Below are positions 8,379-17,170 of a DNA stretch of 64,000 bases, piece after piece. The position numbers and the translations under genes are program-made. Source of the DNA: Flavobacterium dankookense (GTDB lineage Bacteria > Bacteroidota > Bacteroidia > Flavobacteriales > Flavobacteriaceae); contig NZ_SNXR01000014.1 in the NCBI RefSeq assembly GCF_004362665.1, forward strand, positions 349,030 through 413,029. Reading direction: 5' to 3'. The notes beneath the pieces are model-generated. The model was not told where the DNA came from. It made no database searches and saw only the letters and a program-made list of their open reading frames with translations. Position 1 is the first letter of the stretch. Each line of letters begins with the position of its first letter.

Positions 8379-9486
8379 TGCTTTTAAATTTAATTTTTAA
8401 AACTGAAACTCCTCTGACGACAAATCGTTGCCTCCTATCTATAGATGAAACAATATTACTAAAAAAAATATGCTTTGAGCTTTTTTCTCTTTCATAAAAT
8501 AAATTTAGGAAAATCTCAAAATTTGCGTGTGAAATCTTTATTCCATCTTTTAAATCATATAGATTAACAAAGCCTAAAACATCTTTTTTCTCTGATAAAC
8601 TGTTTTTGTAATTGTCTTCAAATTTCTTTTTTAAATTAGAATAATTTTGTTTGTTTTTAAAATTATCACTTTCGTAAGCATCTAATTTAATGTTAATCTC
8701 ATTATACCAAGTTTTTAATTGGGGATTTTGAAAAATAACATCCATATATTTTTTTCGGATTTTATTCCTTTTATCTAAAACTCCTAATGAATTAATCCAA
8801 TGTCCCCGTACAGTATTATAATTATCCAAACTTGTTTTTGTATAATTAAAATGTCTTATTCCAAAAGATTTATCTAAGAAATCATAATGATTACCTCCGA
8901 TATCTTTAAGTTTATATTTATATTCAAGCTTATTAAACAAGCAGAAAGATATCAATAAAAGAAAATCATTCTGAACTAATCTATTAAAATAAAATAGCTT
9001 TTCACTAGAACTTAAATCAAAAAGGCTACCGCGAGTCTTCAAATTAACTAACTCCGTTCCATATTTTGTTAACTTGCTTTTACTATCTATTAGCTGTAAT
9101 TTTTCTTTAGCAAAATTTACATAATAAGATGCTGCTTTATAGGTTGAATATATCTGCCTTTCAACACCTTCATTCCTTTCATTCCTTACAATATCTAGAA
9201 TCAATTTTATTTTTTGCTTTTTCGAGAGATCTGAAAGGTGCTCAAAAACAGAGTCTATAGCCAACTTACTATTTAAACCATTATAATCTATTGGAGTGTT
9301 TTTTGAATAAAGTTTGTGAAGTTTATTTATTAAATAAAGGTGGAAATTTATATTTAATTCCGATGATTTTACATTTTCTTTTTTAGAATTTAAAAATTCA
9401 CAAACCCATCTTGTTGTTTTTAATGGTTGATTGTATGGCCTGTGAAGACTTATATAGAATGGTGGTAATTCGATAATATTTTGCAT
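8365..9486 (-). CDS. Unknown first gene of defence-like operon, possible winged-helix
   Basis: This 373-residue protein has no firm family. It opens with ELPPFYISLHRPYNQPLKTTRWVCEFL-type sequence. Around residues 135-165 it contains KLTKYGTELVNL followed by LSSSEKLFYFNRLV. This 'LTxxGxxL' beta-wing style stretch is seen in winged-helix DNA-recognition domains of some restriction enzymes (FokI and AlwI type), which is a resemblance and not a match. The remainder is Lys/Asn-rich and helical, with no visible catalytic motif, signal peptide or membrane segment. It is the first gene of the operon, with its -7 promoter element at 9522-9529, and its end overlaps the ATPase start by 14 bp. A role as DNA-sensing or specificity subunit is inferred from position and the possible winged helix. 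Confidence 0.7.
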   Translation of the reverse strand: MQNIIELPPFYISLHRPYNQPLKTTRWVCEFLNSKKENVKSSELNINFHLYLINKLHKLYSKNTPIDYNGLNSKLAIDSVFEHLSDLSKKQKIKLILDIVRNERNEGVERQIYSTYKAASYYVNFAKEKLQLIDSKSKLTKYGTELVNLKTRGSLFDLSSSEKLFYFNRLVQNDFLLLISFCLFNKLEYKYKLKDIGGNHYDFLDKSFGIRHFNYTKTSLDNYNTVRGHWINSLGVLDKRNKIRKKYMDVIFQNPQLKTWYNEINIKLDAYESDNFKNKQNYSNLKKKFEDNYKNSLSEKKDVLGFVNLYDLKDGIKISHANFEIFLNLFYEREKSSKHIFFSNIVSSIDRRQRFVVRGVSVLKIKFKSNANK

Positions 9487-9521
9487 TACAAAAACTTAAT
9501 CAGTTATTGAAGATAAATATA

Positions 9522-9529
9522 CAAAACTA
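9522..9529 (-). promoter_or_regulatory. Putative -7 element of the four-gene operon
   Basis: On the minus strand the sequence is TAGTTTTG, matching the Bacteroidetes -7 consensus TAnnTTTG, about 36 bases ahead of the first ATG. No good -33 TTTG lies at the usual 17-20-bp spacing, so support comes from the -7 box alone. Confidence 0.5.
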
Positions 9530-9640
9530 AGTTAATAGTTTATCTTCTCCTAATTTCAAAAAAGACCTGATTTCAACATTAAATCAAAGTTTACAAAAAT
9601 TGAATGCGTTAAATAAGATATACTAAAATATATAAAATAA

Positions 9641-9666
9641 AAAAACCAGTCGATTGACTGGTTTTT
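9641..9666 (-). terminator. Terminator downstream of tRNA-Asn
   Basis: A hairpin with stem AAAAACCAGTC/GACTGGTTTTT and a GATT loop lies just beyond the 3' end of tRNA-Asn. On the minus strand it is followed by a T-rich stretch, so it would end tRNA transcription before the four-gene operon. Confidence 0.85.
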
Positions 9667-9674
9667 CATTTTTG

Positions 9675-9748
9675 CTCCCCCTCTTGGGCTCGAACCAAGG
9701 ACCCTCTGATTAACAGTCAGATGCTCTAACCAACTGAGCTAAGGAGGA
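9675..9748 (-). tRNA. tRNA-Asn(GTT)
   Basis: The minus strand folds into a full cloverleaf. The acceptor stem is TCCTCCT/AGGGGGA, the D arm contains AGCTCAGTTGGTTAGAGC, and the anticodon stem TCTGA/TCAGA encloses loop CTGTTAA with anticodon GTT. The T arm carries GGTTCGAGCC, and the discriminator is G. CCA is not encoded. The 3' end faces the four-gene operon, the usual arrangement for genomic-island insertion at a tRNA. Confidence 0.95.
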
Positions 9749-9819
9749 AGATGTATATCTTTTAAGCGGTTGCAAATATAAGACGGATTTTTATATATCC
9801 AAATTAAATTTTTAAAAAT

Positions 9820-11145
9820 TTAGAAAAATTTATCTGCAATTAACTGATAAATATCTTTCCCAAAAGTTAATGCCATCAAAGTCAATAAAATAATCATCCC
9901 AAAGGTTTGCACATGACCTGCTGCTTTATCGTTTAATTTTTTGCCTGTTATCATTTCTACAGTCGTAAACAAGGCATGTCCACCATCTAATCCTGGTATA
10001 GGTAATAAATTCATAAACGCCAATCCTATAGAAAACAGTGCGGTGAAATTCCAAATAAATTCCCAATCCCAAGCATCTGGCAATTGTCTTGCTATTCCAA
10101 TAGGGCTTTTTACTTGTTTATAAGCTCCTGTTGCTGGTCGTAAGATGAGTTTAAAGCTTTTTACGTTGTAGACTAACAAAGACCAAGACTCTTTTATTGC
10201 AGCGGGTAACGCTTCAAAAAGCCCCATCTTTTTAGTGATTAAGAAGTCCTCTTTAACGGTAGGTTTTACTCTAAATCCTAATTCTCCTTTTTTATCTACT
10301 TTAACACGAATGTCTTTCTGAGCTGCACCTCTAAATACGGTAACCGTAACAGAGTCTTGCTTTTGAGACTTTAAAGTTGAAATAAATTCATCAAAAAAAT
10401 TAATCTTCTTCGCATTGATTGCTAAAATTGAGTCTCCAACTTTCAATCCTGCTTTTTTTGCTTCTTTATTTGGTAAAATGCTATCAATTGTAATAGATGT
10501 AGTTCTTCTACCTATAAAATTTCTTCCTTCTTTATCTAGGATTTCTTTGATTTGTTGGTCGGTTAGGTTGAGTGTAACGTTCTGTCCATTGCGGTTAACG
10601 ATTACTTCGCTACTAAATAAAATGTCCATCACCATGCGGTTGAAGTTTTCTTGAAACTCACCATCAACAGAAACAATTTTATCACCGTTTTTGAACCCTG
10701 CTTTTTGTCCTACTTCGCCAAAAGCCAATCCTTTTTCTTGAAGTACTTCGGTAGAAATGTATTTTTTACCTACTGTAGTGTACATTGTGGTATAGATAAA
10801 CCAAGCCAAAAGTACGTTTACTATTATTCCACCTAACATTATTATTAAACGTTGCCAAGCTGGTTTTGAACGAAACTCCCAAGGTTGAGGTTCTTGGTTC
10901 ATTTGTTCGGTGTCCATGCTTTCATCTATCATTCCTGATAGTTTTACATAGCCTCCAATAGGTAACCATCCTATTCCCCATTCGGTATCTCCGATTTTCT
11001 TTTTGAAAAGCGAAAATCCAGCATCCATAAAAAGATAGAATTTTTCAACGCGTACTTTGAACCATTTTGCTGTTATGTAGTGACCAAATTCATGTAAAAT
11101 AACTAATACCGAAAGAATGAATATTATCTGCGCTACTTGAATCAT
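9820..11145 (-). CDS. rseP: RseP site-2 protease (M50)
   Basis: This 441-residue membrane zinc protease does the intramembrane step of regulated proteolysis (anti-sigma factor cleavage; it also removes signal-peptide remnants in some species). The active-site HEFGH is in the first membrane helix (H18, E19, H22). The second zinc-ligand motif, LLPIPGLDGGH, is near residue 387 inside the third helix. Two PDZ regions lie between about residues 120 and 290, recognisable from AGFKNGDKIVSVDG and AGLKVGDSILAINA. Length and architecture are normal for RseP. A -7-like TACTTTTG lies at 11174-11181 on the minus strand, about 30 bases upstream of the start. It is flanked by tRNA-Asn and an M1 peptidase gene and is probably transcribed alone. 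Confidence 0.95.
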   Translation of the reverse strand: MIQVAQIIFILSVLVILHEFGHYITAKWFKVRVEKFYLFMDAGFSLFKKKIGDTEWGIGWLPIGGYVKLSGMIDESMDTEQMNQEPQPWEFRSKPAWQRLIIMLGGIIVNVLLAWFIYTTMYTTVGKKYISTEVLQEKGLAFGEVGQKAGFKNGDKIVSVDGEFQENFNRMVMDILFSSEVIVNRNGQNVTLNLTDQQIKEILDKEGRNFIGRRTTSITIDSILPNKEAKKAGLKVGDSILAINAKKINFFDEFISTLKSQKQDSVTVTVFRGAAQKDIRVKVDKKGELGFRVKPTVKEDFLITKKMGLFEALPAAIKESWSLLVYNVKSFKLILRPATGAYKQVKSPIGIARQLPDAWDWEFIWNFTALFSIGLAFMNLLPIPGLDGGHALFTTVEMITGKKLNDKAAGHVQTFGMIILLTLMALTFGKDIYQLIADKFF

Positions 11146-11173
11146 TATGTAATTGTATTTTAATTTAAGTGGA

Positions 11174-11181
11174 CAAAAGTA
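11174..11181 (-). promoter_or_regulatory. Putative -7 element of rseP
   Basis: TACTTTTG on the minus strand fits the Bacteroidetes TAnnTTTG consensus about 30 bases before the rseP start. I found no -33 box at good spacing. Confidence 0.4.
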
Positions 11182-11221
11182 AGGTTTTCAACTTTGCTTT
11201 TTAAAATTATTTTGTCTGCAC

Positions 11222-13141
11222 TTATTCTTTTATGATTTTTTTGTGAAAAGTCCCTTCCGAAGTGGTAATCATCACGGAATAAACTCCAGAGGATAAAGAA
11301 TTAATATTCAAATCAACAGAATTACTTTTCAACATCATTTGTCCTAAAGCATTAAATATTGTTACAGTTTGTACCTCAACCGTAGCTGGTTTTTGAACGT
11401 GTAACATCGCTGTAGCTGGATTTGGATAGAGAACAATAGCTTCTTCTAATTGAAAGTTTTCATTAGATAAGGTAGTAGTTGAATTTCTAGAAATAAGATG
11501 AACTTTTGGGTCAAAATCAAAATCAATAATAGCAAAAGGAACGTTTTCTATAAAAACTTGTCCATTAGTGGTGTTTTGTAAAACTAAATCCAATTGCTGG
11601 CCATTCGCACCATAAACTCTGACTGGAACTGGCATCTCAAAAAAGCTCACCGATGGATTCGATTGGGTTTGATTGACTACAAATCGAACTTGTCCTGCAC
11701 CCCAATTTTGAGCCGAGATAGTGTAAGTAGGATAACCTTGGTTGTAAACCCAGTCGTTAAAAAACTCGGTTAAACTTTGTCCATAAACATCTTCGAGGTG
11801 TTCTTTGAAATCAGTTGTAACGGCATAGCCAAAAGCCAATTCGGTATCTGCTAAATAATTTCTGAGTGCTTGAAAAAAGGCAACATCGCCCATTTTAAAT
11901 CGCAACATTTCTAAAACCATCGCACCTTTATTATAACTCAATCGGCTGCTAAAAATTCTTCCGACATTGTTAATTTGGGAATCGGTTAAGTACAAGTTTC
12001 CTCCTGGCTCTGAGGTAATAAAATCGACAACCGCTGCTTTATGGTTTACAAAAGCCGCAGCGCCATCTAAATTTTCAATAACCAATGCTGATAAATACGT
12101 AGCGAAACCTTCATTTAGCCAAATGTCTTTCCAGCTACCACAAGTTACTTTATTCCCAAACCATTGATGTGCTAATTCATGAGCGATTAATCCACGACTA
12201 AAACCACCCATAAAAGAAACCGTTGTGTGCTCCATTCCGCCATTCCAGTTAAATTGAGCATGTCCATACTTTTCATTTCGATAAGGATAAGGTTCAAACA
12301 AAGTTTCAAACAGATTCATAATTGGAAGTGTAACCGCAAGAGAATTTACTGAGTTTGAAAAAGTTTCAGGATACAAATAATTTATGACAGGAAAAGTGTT
12401 TGGCGCTGTTCCTGCCGTTTGATTATAAATTTGATAATTCGTAGTGGCGATAGCAATTAGATAAGCCGGAATTGGATAACCATGATGAAAATGTGTCGTT
12501 TTTGTTCCATTGCTATTATTCGTTTGCGATTGTTCCAAACCATTAGAAACACTTACATACTGACTTGGCGCAGTGATATAGACATCTATCGAACTTATTT
12601 TATCATTTAAATCTTGTTTGCATGGCCACCAATCTCGTGCACCATAAGGTTGAGATAATGTCCATAAAACAGGTATTCCATTGTGTTCTTCGGCAGCAAA
12701 AGATTCAAAACCATTTACGGGTGGAATTCCAGAGTAGGTAATTTCTACAGAAGTACTGTTTCCTGTAGTTAAAGTAGAAGGCAAATTGATGATTAATTCA
12801 TTATTTCCACTTTCTGAAAAACTCAATGAAGTATTTACTTGTTTAACTGAAGTAACGACTAGTTCATTGGCCATATCAAAAGTAACCGAATTCATATCAG
12901 CTAAAGCGGTGAACGTAGTGGTTACTTTTCCCGAAATAAAATATTCTGCTGGATCGACCGTAAATTCTAATTTATGATACGTTACATCATAATCAGACGT
13001 ATTTACATTGGCTTGAAAATCCATCAATCGTGCTGCTGATTTCATTTCTAAATTGGCAATCTGGTCAACTTCTGAAATGTTTTTCTGAGCAAATACTGAT
13101 GAAATACTCATTAAAAAGAATAGTATGTAGCAATTCTTCAT
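11222..13141 (-). CDS. Secreted M1-family aminopeptidase with T9SS tail
   Basis: This 639-residue secreted metallopeptidase has a signal peptide (MKNCYILFFLMSISSVFAQ). The N-terminal beta domain is typical of M1 enzymes (DVTYHKLEFTVDP). The zinc site is HEXXH-x18-E, with H321, E322, H325 and E344 in HELAHQW and LNEGFATYL. The substrate-binding loop reads GGMEH instead of the textbook GAMEN, a variant I associate with secreted Bacteroidetes members. The last 85 residues (VLYPNPATAMLHV onward, ending VMITTSEGTFHKKIIKE) are a T9SS type A sorting domain, so the enzyme is probably exported through T9SS and attached to or released from the surface. Expected activity is removal of N-terminal residues from peptides for nutrition. 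It is upstream of rseP on the same strand but separated from it, and divergent from serS. Confidence 0.93.
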   Translation of the reverse strand: MKNCYILFFLMSISSVFAQKNISEVDQIANLEMKSAARLMDFQANVNTSDYDVTYHKLEFTVDPAEYFISGKVTTTFTALADMNSVTFDMANELVVTSVKQVNTSLSFSESGNNELIINLPSTLTTGNSTSVEITYSGIPPVNGFESFAAEEHNGIPVLWTLSQPYGARDWWPCKQDLNDKISSIDVYITAPSQYVSVSNGLEQSQTNNSNGTKTTHFHHGYPIPAYLIAIATTNYQIYNQTAGTAPNTFPVINYLYPETFSNSVNSLAVTLPIMNLFETLFEPYPYRNEKYGHAQFNWNGGMEHTTVSFMGGFSRGLIAHELAHQWFGNKVTCGSWKDIWLNEGFATYLSALVIENLDGAAAFVNHKAAVVDFITSEPGGNLYLTDSQINNVGRIFSSRLSYNKGAMVLEMLRFKMGDVAFFQALRNYLADTELAFGYAVTTDFKEHLEDVYGQSLTEFFNDWVYNQGYPTYTISAQNWGAGQVRFVVNQTQSNPSVSFFEMPVPVRVYGANGQQLDLVLQNTTNGQVFIENVPFAIIDFDFDPKVHLISRNSTTTLSNENFQLEEAIVLYPNPATAMLHVQKPATVEVQTVTIFNALGQMMLKSNSVDLNINSLSSGVYSVMITTSEGTFHKKIIKE

Positions 13142-13291
13142 AGTTATAGGGCAATTTTTTGCGAATATAATAATTCTAAAAGTATTCTTTTCTTAAACAA
13201 GGTATAATTTACTTATTATCGTATTGAATCATACGATGTTAATGATAAATAAGTTTTTAAATAAGTAAAAAAAATATATCAAACATTTGAT

Positions 13292-13299
13292 TAAATTTG
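13292..13299 (+). promoter_or_regulatory. Putative -7 element of serS
   Basis: TAAATTTG exactly fits the TAnnTTTG consensus, about 20 bases before the serS ATG. No convincing -33 box is visible. Confidence 0.5.
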
Positions 13300-13319
13300 C
13301 GGTCTTATAAAGAAAAGCC

Positions 13320-14591
13320 ATGTTACAAATTAGTTACATCAGAGAGAATAAAGAACAAGTGATTACTGCTTTGGCAAAAAAACATATGGATGCCAAACAA
13401 ATTGTAGAAGACGTAATCCAACTAGACGAAAACAGAAGAAGCGCACAAGTTGCACTCGATAATACATTAGCGGAAGCCAACAAACTTTCATCAGCCATTG
13501 GTGAAATGATGAAAAATGGTGAAAAGGCTAAAGCAGATATTCTTAAGCTTAAAACCGCACAATTGAAAGAAACTAGCAAAGAACTTTCTGAAAAATCAGA
13601 TTCTTTTGCAGCAGAACTTTTGCAGAAAATGTATTTGTTGCCGAATCTTCCTGCTGAAATTGTTCCCGAAGGAAAAACTCCAGAAGAAAACCTAAATGTA
13701 TTTCAAGCAGGTGAAATTCCTGTATTGCATGAAGGTTCACAACCTCATTGGGAATTGGTAAAAAAATACGACATCATCGATTTTGAATTAGGTGTAAAAA
13801 TTGCTGGTGCAGGATTTCCTGTTTATAAAGGAAAAGGTGCCAAATTGCAACGGGCGCTGATTTCTTATTTCTTAGATAAAAACACTGAAGCGGGTTATGA
13901 AGAAGTACAAGTGCCACATTTAGTAAACGAAGCATCAGGATATGGAACAGGACAATTGCCAGATAAAGAAGGACAAATGTATCATGTTGGTATCGACGAT
14001 TTATACTTAATTCCAACAGCCGAAGTTCCTGTGACCAATTTATTCCGTGATGTAATTTTGCAAGAAAATGAATTGCCAATTCTTTGTACTGGTTATACAC
14101 CCTGTTTCCGTAGAGAAGCAGGAAGTTATGGTGCGCATGTCCGTGGATTGAACCGTTTGCATCAATTTGACAAAGTAGAAATCGTTCGTGTTGAACATCC
14201 TGATAAATCATATGAAGCATTAGACGGAATGGTGGAACATGTAAAATCTATCTTGGACGAATTAAAATTACCGTACAGAATTCTACGTCTTTGTGGTGGC
14301 GATATGAGTTTTGCATCAGCATTGACGTATGATTTTGAAGTGTTTTCAACAGCACAAGATCGTTGGTTGGAAATTTCATCGGTATCAAACTTTGAAACCT
14401 TCCAAGCCAATCGTTTAAAACTACGTTTCAAAGGAAAAGACGGTAAAACACAATTGGCACATACTTTAAACGGAAGTTCATTGGCGTTGCCAAGAGTTTT
14501 AGCTGGAATTTTAGAGAATTATCAAACTCCAGAAGGAATTGTAATCCCAGAAGTATTACGCAAATACACTGGTTTCGATATCATTAACTAA
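13320..14591 (+). CDS. serS: Seryl-tRNA synthetase
   Basis: This 423-residue class II synthetase charges tRNA-Ser with serine. The N-terminal 100 residues form the long antiparallel coiled-coil arm that grips the tRNA (RRSAQVALDNTLAEANKLS...). Class II motif 2 appears as FRREAGSYG (R264/R265), preceded by the TAEVPVTN strand. Motif 3 is the stretch around LNGSSLALPRVLAGILENYQ near the C-terminus. Length is typical. The gene starts at the first ATG after a good -7 box and is followed on the same strand, after an 81-base gap, by a TPR protein gene. Nothing is unusual. Confidence 0.98.
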   Translation: MLQISYIRENKEQVITALAKKHMDAKQIVEDVIQLDENRRSAQVALDNTLAEANKLSSAIGEMMKNGEKAKADILKLKTAQLKETSKELSEKSDSFAAELLQKMYLLPNLPAEIVPEGKTPEENLNVFQAGEIPVLHEGSQPHWELVKKYDIIDFELGVKIAGAGFPVYKGKGAKLQRALISYFLDKNTEAGYEEVQVPHLVNEASGYGTGQLPDKEGQMYHVGIDDLYLIPTAEVPVTNLFRDVILQENELPILCTGYTPCFRREAGSYGAHVRGLNRLHQFDKVEIVRVEHPDKSYEALDGMVEHVKSILDELKLPYRILRLCGGDMSFASALTYDFEVFSTAQDRWLEISSVSNFETFQANRLKLRFKGKDGKTQLAHTLNGSSLALPRVLAGILENYQTPEGIVIPEVLRKYTGFDIIN

Positions 14592-14672
14592 AAAAGTTAA
14601 TCTTTAGCAAACGATGTACTAATTTGGCACAAAAAGTGTTACTTTAGTACATTGTTCTTTTAACAGTAACAC

Positions 14673-16451
14673 ATGAAAAAAACAATTGCTTTTATTTTTC
14701 TTTTCTTTTCCCTTTGGGCTTCTGCTCAAAACGAACAATTGGCGCAAAATTATTTTGACCGCGGCGAATTTGAAAAAGCATTAGTAAGCTATGAAGAGCT
14801 ATTGAAAACAAGTGTTGGAAACTCTGTTTATTTTCAACGTGTTGTAGAATGTTATCAGCAGTTGCAACAATTTGATAAAGCTGAAAAAGTAATACAAGCG
14901 CGATTAGATAAATACAAACAAAACAATCTTTTAATCGAATTAGGCTATAATTACCAACTACAAAAAGACCAAGACAAAGCAAATAAATATTACAATCAAG
15001 CCATTGACAAAATCAAGAAAAATGGTTATGAAGGCGCAGGAATAGCTTATACTTTTGAAAGAAAATCATTGATTGATTATGCATTACTTGCCTACAAAAC
15101 AGCTATTGAAGTTGAGCCAAGACAAAATTTTAATTTTCAAATTGCGGTTTTATACGGTCAAAAAGGAAATACGGATTTGATGATAGAAACCTATCTAGCA
15201 GAGTCGTATGACAACCCACAAAATCTTCCGATGATTCAAAATCAATTGTCTCGATTTATCAACGAAGATGCCGATGAAAATTTCAACGATACGCTAAAAA
15301 AAGCATTGTTAGTTAGAGCACAAAAAACACAAGATATTTTTTGGAACGATTTTTTGAGTTGGTTATTTATTCAACAAAAAGAATATGGCAAAGCATTTAT
15401 TCAGCAAAAAGCTATTTATAAAAGAAATCCCGAATCGTTTTCAAATATTATCAATTTAGGACAAATGGCTATTGAAGACAATGACCAAGAAGCTGCAAAA
15501 GAAATTCTAACCTTTGTCATCGAAAACACTAACGATTTGGATTTGCTAATTCAAGCCAATTCCTATTTGATGGAAATGAAAATTGAAAATGCTCTAGAAA
15601 AAGACTATCCAATTATATCACAAGAGTTAGACCAATTGATTACAGAGTTTGGAGTAAGTCCTTTTACATTACCATTACTTCGATTGCAAGCAAATTTTAT
15701 GGCTTTTCAGCAAAAAAATCCAGAGAAAGGAAAAGCTATTTTGAAAAGTGCCATGGAAATGGATTTAAACAAATACCAATTGGCAGAAATCAAAATGGAA
15801 TTGGGCGATATTCTCCTTTTTGAAGAAAAATTCAACCAAGCGTTACTTTATTATTCACAAATTGAAAACGAATTAAGCGGAGATGTTATTGGGCAAGAAG
15901 CCAATTTGAAAACCGCCAAAACAAGCTATTACAAAACTGATTTTGAATGGGCAACACATCAATTAAAAGTATTAAAATCGGCTTCAACTCAGTTAATTGC
16001 CAACGATGCTTTGGATTTGTTTTTATTAATTAGTGATAACACCGTTGAAGACTCACTACAAGTTGCTTTGAAAAAATTTGCTCGCGCTGACTTTCTTTTA
16101 TTTCAGAATAAAAAAACAGAATCGCTGGCACAGTTTCAATTGATTTTAAAAGAACACAAAGGCGAAGAAATAGAAGCAGTAACACTTTTAAGAATTGGAA
16201 AGATTTATGAAAAACTAGGCGATTTTGCAAAAGCTTTAGAAAGTTATCAAGCTATAATTGCCAACCACAAAGAAGGAATTTATATTGATGAAGCGCTCTT
16301 TTTCTCTGCCGAAATCTATGCTGATAATTTAAAAGACAACGAAAAAGCCAAACCGCTTTATGAACAAGTAATCTTAAATCATGAAGACAGTATTTACTCC
16401 GTTGAAGCAAGGAAAAAATACCGACAACTTCGTGGAGACAATAATTTATAG
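14673..16451 (+). CDS. Exported tetratricopeptide-repeat protein
   Basis: This 592-residue protein begins with a signal peptide (MKKTIAFIFLFFSLWASAQ), so it is exported to the periplasm or outer membrane. The rest is helical TPR-type repeats: early copies in AQNYFDRGEFEKALVSYEELL and QQLQQFDKAEKVIQARL, late copies in LLRIGKIYEKLGDFAKALESY and the final EKAKPLYEQVILNHEDSIYSVEARKKYRQL. Such proteins usually scaffold envelope complexes; no partner is evident here. It follows serS on the same strand and may share its transcript. The short 103-residue gene at 16512 follows. I do not recognise a specific name. Confidence 0.88.
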   Translation: MKKTIAFIFLFFSLWASAQNEQLAQNYFDRGEFEKALVSYEELLKTSVGNSVYFQRVVECYQQLQQFDKAEKVIQARLDKYKQNNLLIELGYNYQLQKDQDKANKYYNQAIDKIKKNGYEGAGIAYTFERKSLIDYALLAYKTAIEVEPRQNFNFQIAVLYGQKGNTDLMIETYLAESYDNPQNLPMIQNQLSRFINEDADENFNDTLKKALLVRAQKTQDIFWNDFLSWLFIQQKEYGKAFIQQKAIYKRNPESFSNIINLGQMAIEDNDQEAAKEILTFVIENTNDLDLLIQANSYLMEMKIENALEKDYPIISQELDQLITEFGVSPFTLPLLRLQANFMAFQQKNPEKGKAILKSAMEMDLNKYQLAEIKMELGDILLFEEKFNQALLYYSQIENELSGDVIGQEANLKTAKTSYYKTDFEWATHQLKVLKSASTQLIANDALDLFLLISDNTVEDSLQVALKKFARADFLLFQNKKTESLAQFQLILKEHKGEEIEAVTLLRIGKIYEKLGDFAKALESYQAIIANHKEGIYIDEALFFSAEIYADNLKDNEKAKPLYEQVILNHEDSIYSVEARKKYRQLRGDNNL

Positions 16452-16500
16452 TGTTCAGATAGCAGTAACAGTTGGCAGTTTAAAAACTACAAAAAAACAA
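16452..16500. repeat. Degenerate CAGTT-type intergenic repeat
   Basis: The gap reads GTTCAGATAGCAGTAACAG and then TTGGCAGTTT, a low-complexity CAGT-rich spacer similar to the one at 47727-47780. It looks like a decayed copy of a dispersed intergenic family; there is no gene in it. Confidence 0.35.
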
Positions 16501-16511
16501 TCAAATTTCTC

Positions 16512-16823
16512 ATGATATTATACAACGTAACCATCAATATTCACGAAAGCGTTCACGACCAATGGATGCAATGGATGCAGGAAAAACACATCAATGATGT
16601 TTTAGCCACTGGTAAATTTTCATCCGCAAGAATGGTAAAAGTACTCATCGAAGAAGAAATGGGTGGAACGACTTATTCTATTCAATATACAACGGATAGC
16701 AAAGAAACATTACAAAAGTATTATGAGGAAGATGCGCCAAAACTTCGTGATGAAGGTTATCGTTTATTTGGTGAAAAAATGCTGGCGTTTAGAACGGAAT
16801 TGGAGTTGATTAGTGAGCATTAG
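16512..16823 (+). CDS. DUF4286 family protein
   Basis: This 103-residue cytoplasmic protein starts MILYNVTINIHESVHDQWMQ and ends with KMLAFRTELELI, the pattern I know from the small Bacteroidetes DUF4286 family (ferredoxin-like fold predicted, function unknown). Typical family elements are the first strand 'ilYNVTvnid', the W-x(2)-W-M region and a C-terminal YLFGEKML-like strand. It lies between the TPR gene and a small membrane-protein gene, 3 bp before the latter, upstream of rsmA. Nothing shows its function. Confidence 0.85.
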   Translation: MILYNVTINIHESVHDQWMQWMQEKHINDVLATGKFSSARMVKVLIEEEMGGTTYSIQYTTDSKETLQKYYEEDAPKLRDEGYRLFGEKMLAFRTELELISEH

Positions 16824-16826
16824 TCT

Positions 16827-17153
16827 ATGGAAACTAAAAAGCAACTTTCCAATTATGAAATTTTTATAAAAGGGCAATTAAAAGTTAATTTACCAGCTAT
16901 ACTAATTATTTTTTCTAGCTTATTTGGTTTGACAATTTATGCTGATTTAAGTTTTAAAGTTTCTGTTATCGTTGGAGGTATTTTAAGTTGGATATATTGG
17001 TCATTTGCTATAAAAAAATGGATAAAATGGGCAATAATTGAAAATAATATTGAAAAAGATAGGGTTTATAAAATAGGGAAAAATGGTTTTTTATTGTGGA
17101 ATATAAACCAGATAGATGAAGTAATTGACAACAAGAAAAAGCCTTGGTTTTAA
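16827..17153 (+). CDS. Small membrane protein of unknown function
   Basis: This 108-residue protein has two predicted membrane helices, at about residues 19-39 (LPAILIIFSSLFGLTIYA) and 43-62 (FKVSVIVGGILSWIYWSFAI). A short soluble tail ends KKKPWF. It starts 3 bp after the DUF4286 gene, so the two are probably co-transcribed. I do not recognise a family. Codon use is A+T-rich but coding-like. Confidence 0.65.
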   Translation: METKKQLSNYEIFIKGQLKVNLPAILIIFSSLFGLTIYADLSFKVSVIVGGILSWIYWSFAIKKWIKWAIIENNIEKDRVYKIGKNGFLLWNINQIDEVIDNKKKPWF

Positions 17154-17170
17154 AATATCAAATATAATAT

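Noticed and set aside
3974..9675. Attachment-site duplicates of the tRNA-Asn 3' end around the operon
   Set aside because: No copy of the tRNA 3' sequence was seen near 3974-4080 and no integrase gene is present.
13774..14220. 148-residue minus-strand ORF inside serS
   Set aside because: It is antisense to a conserved serS gene, has no start context, and resembles no protein.
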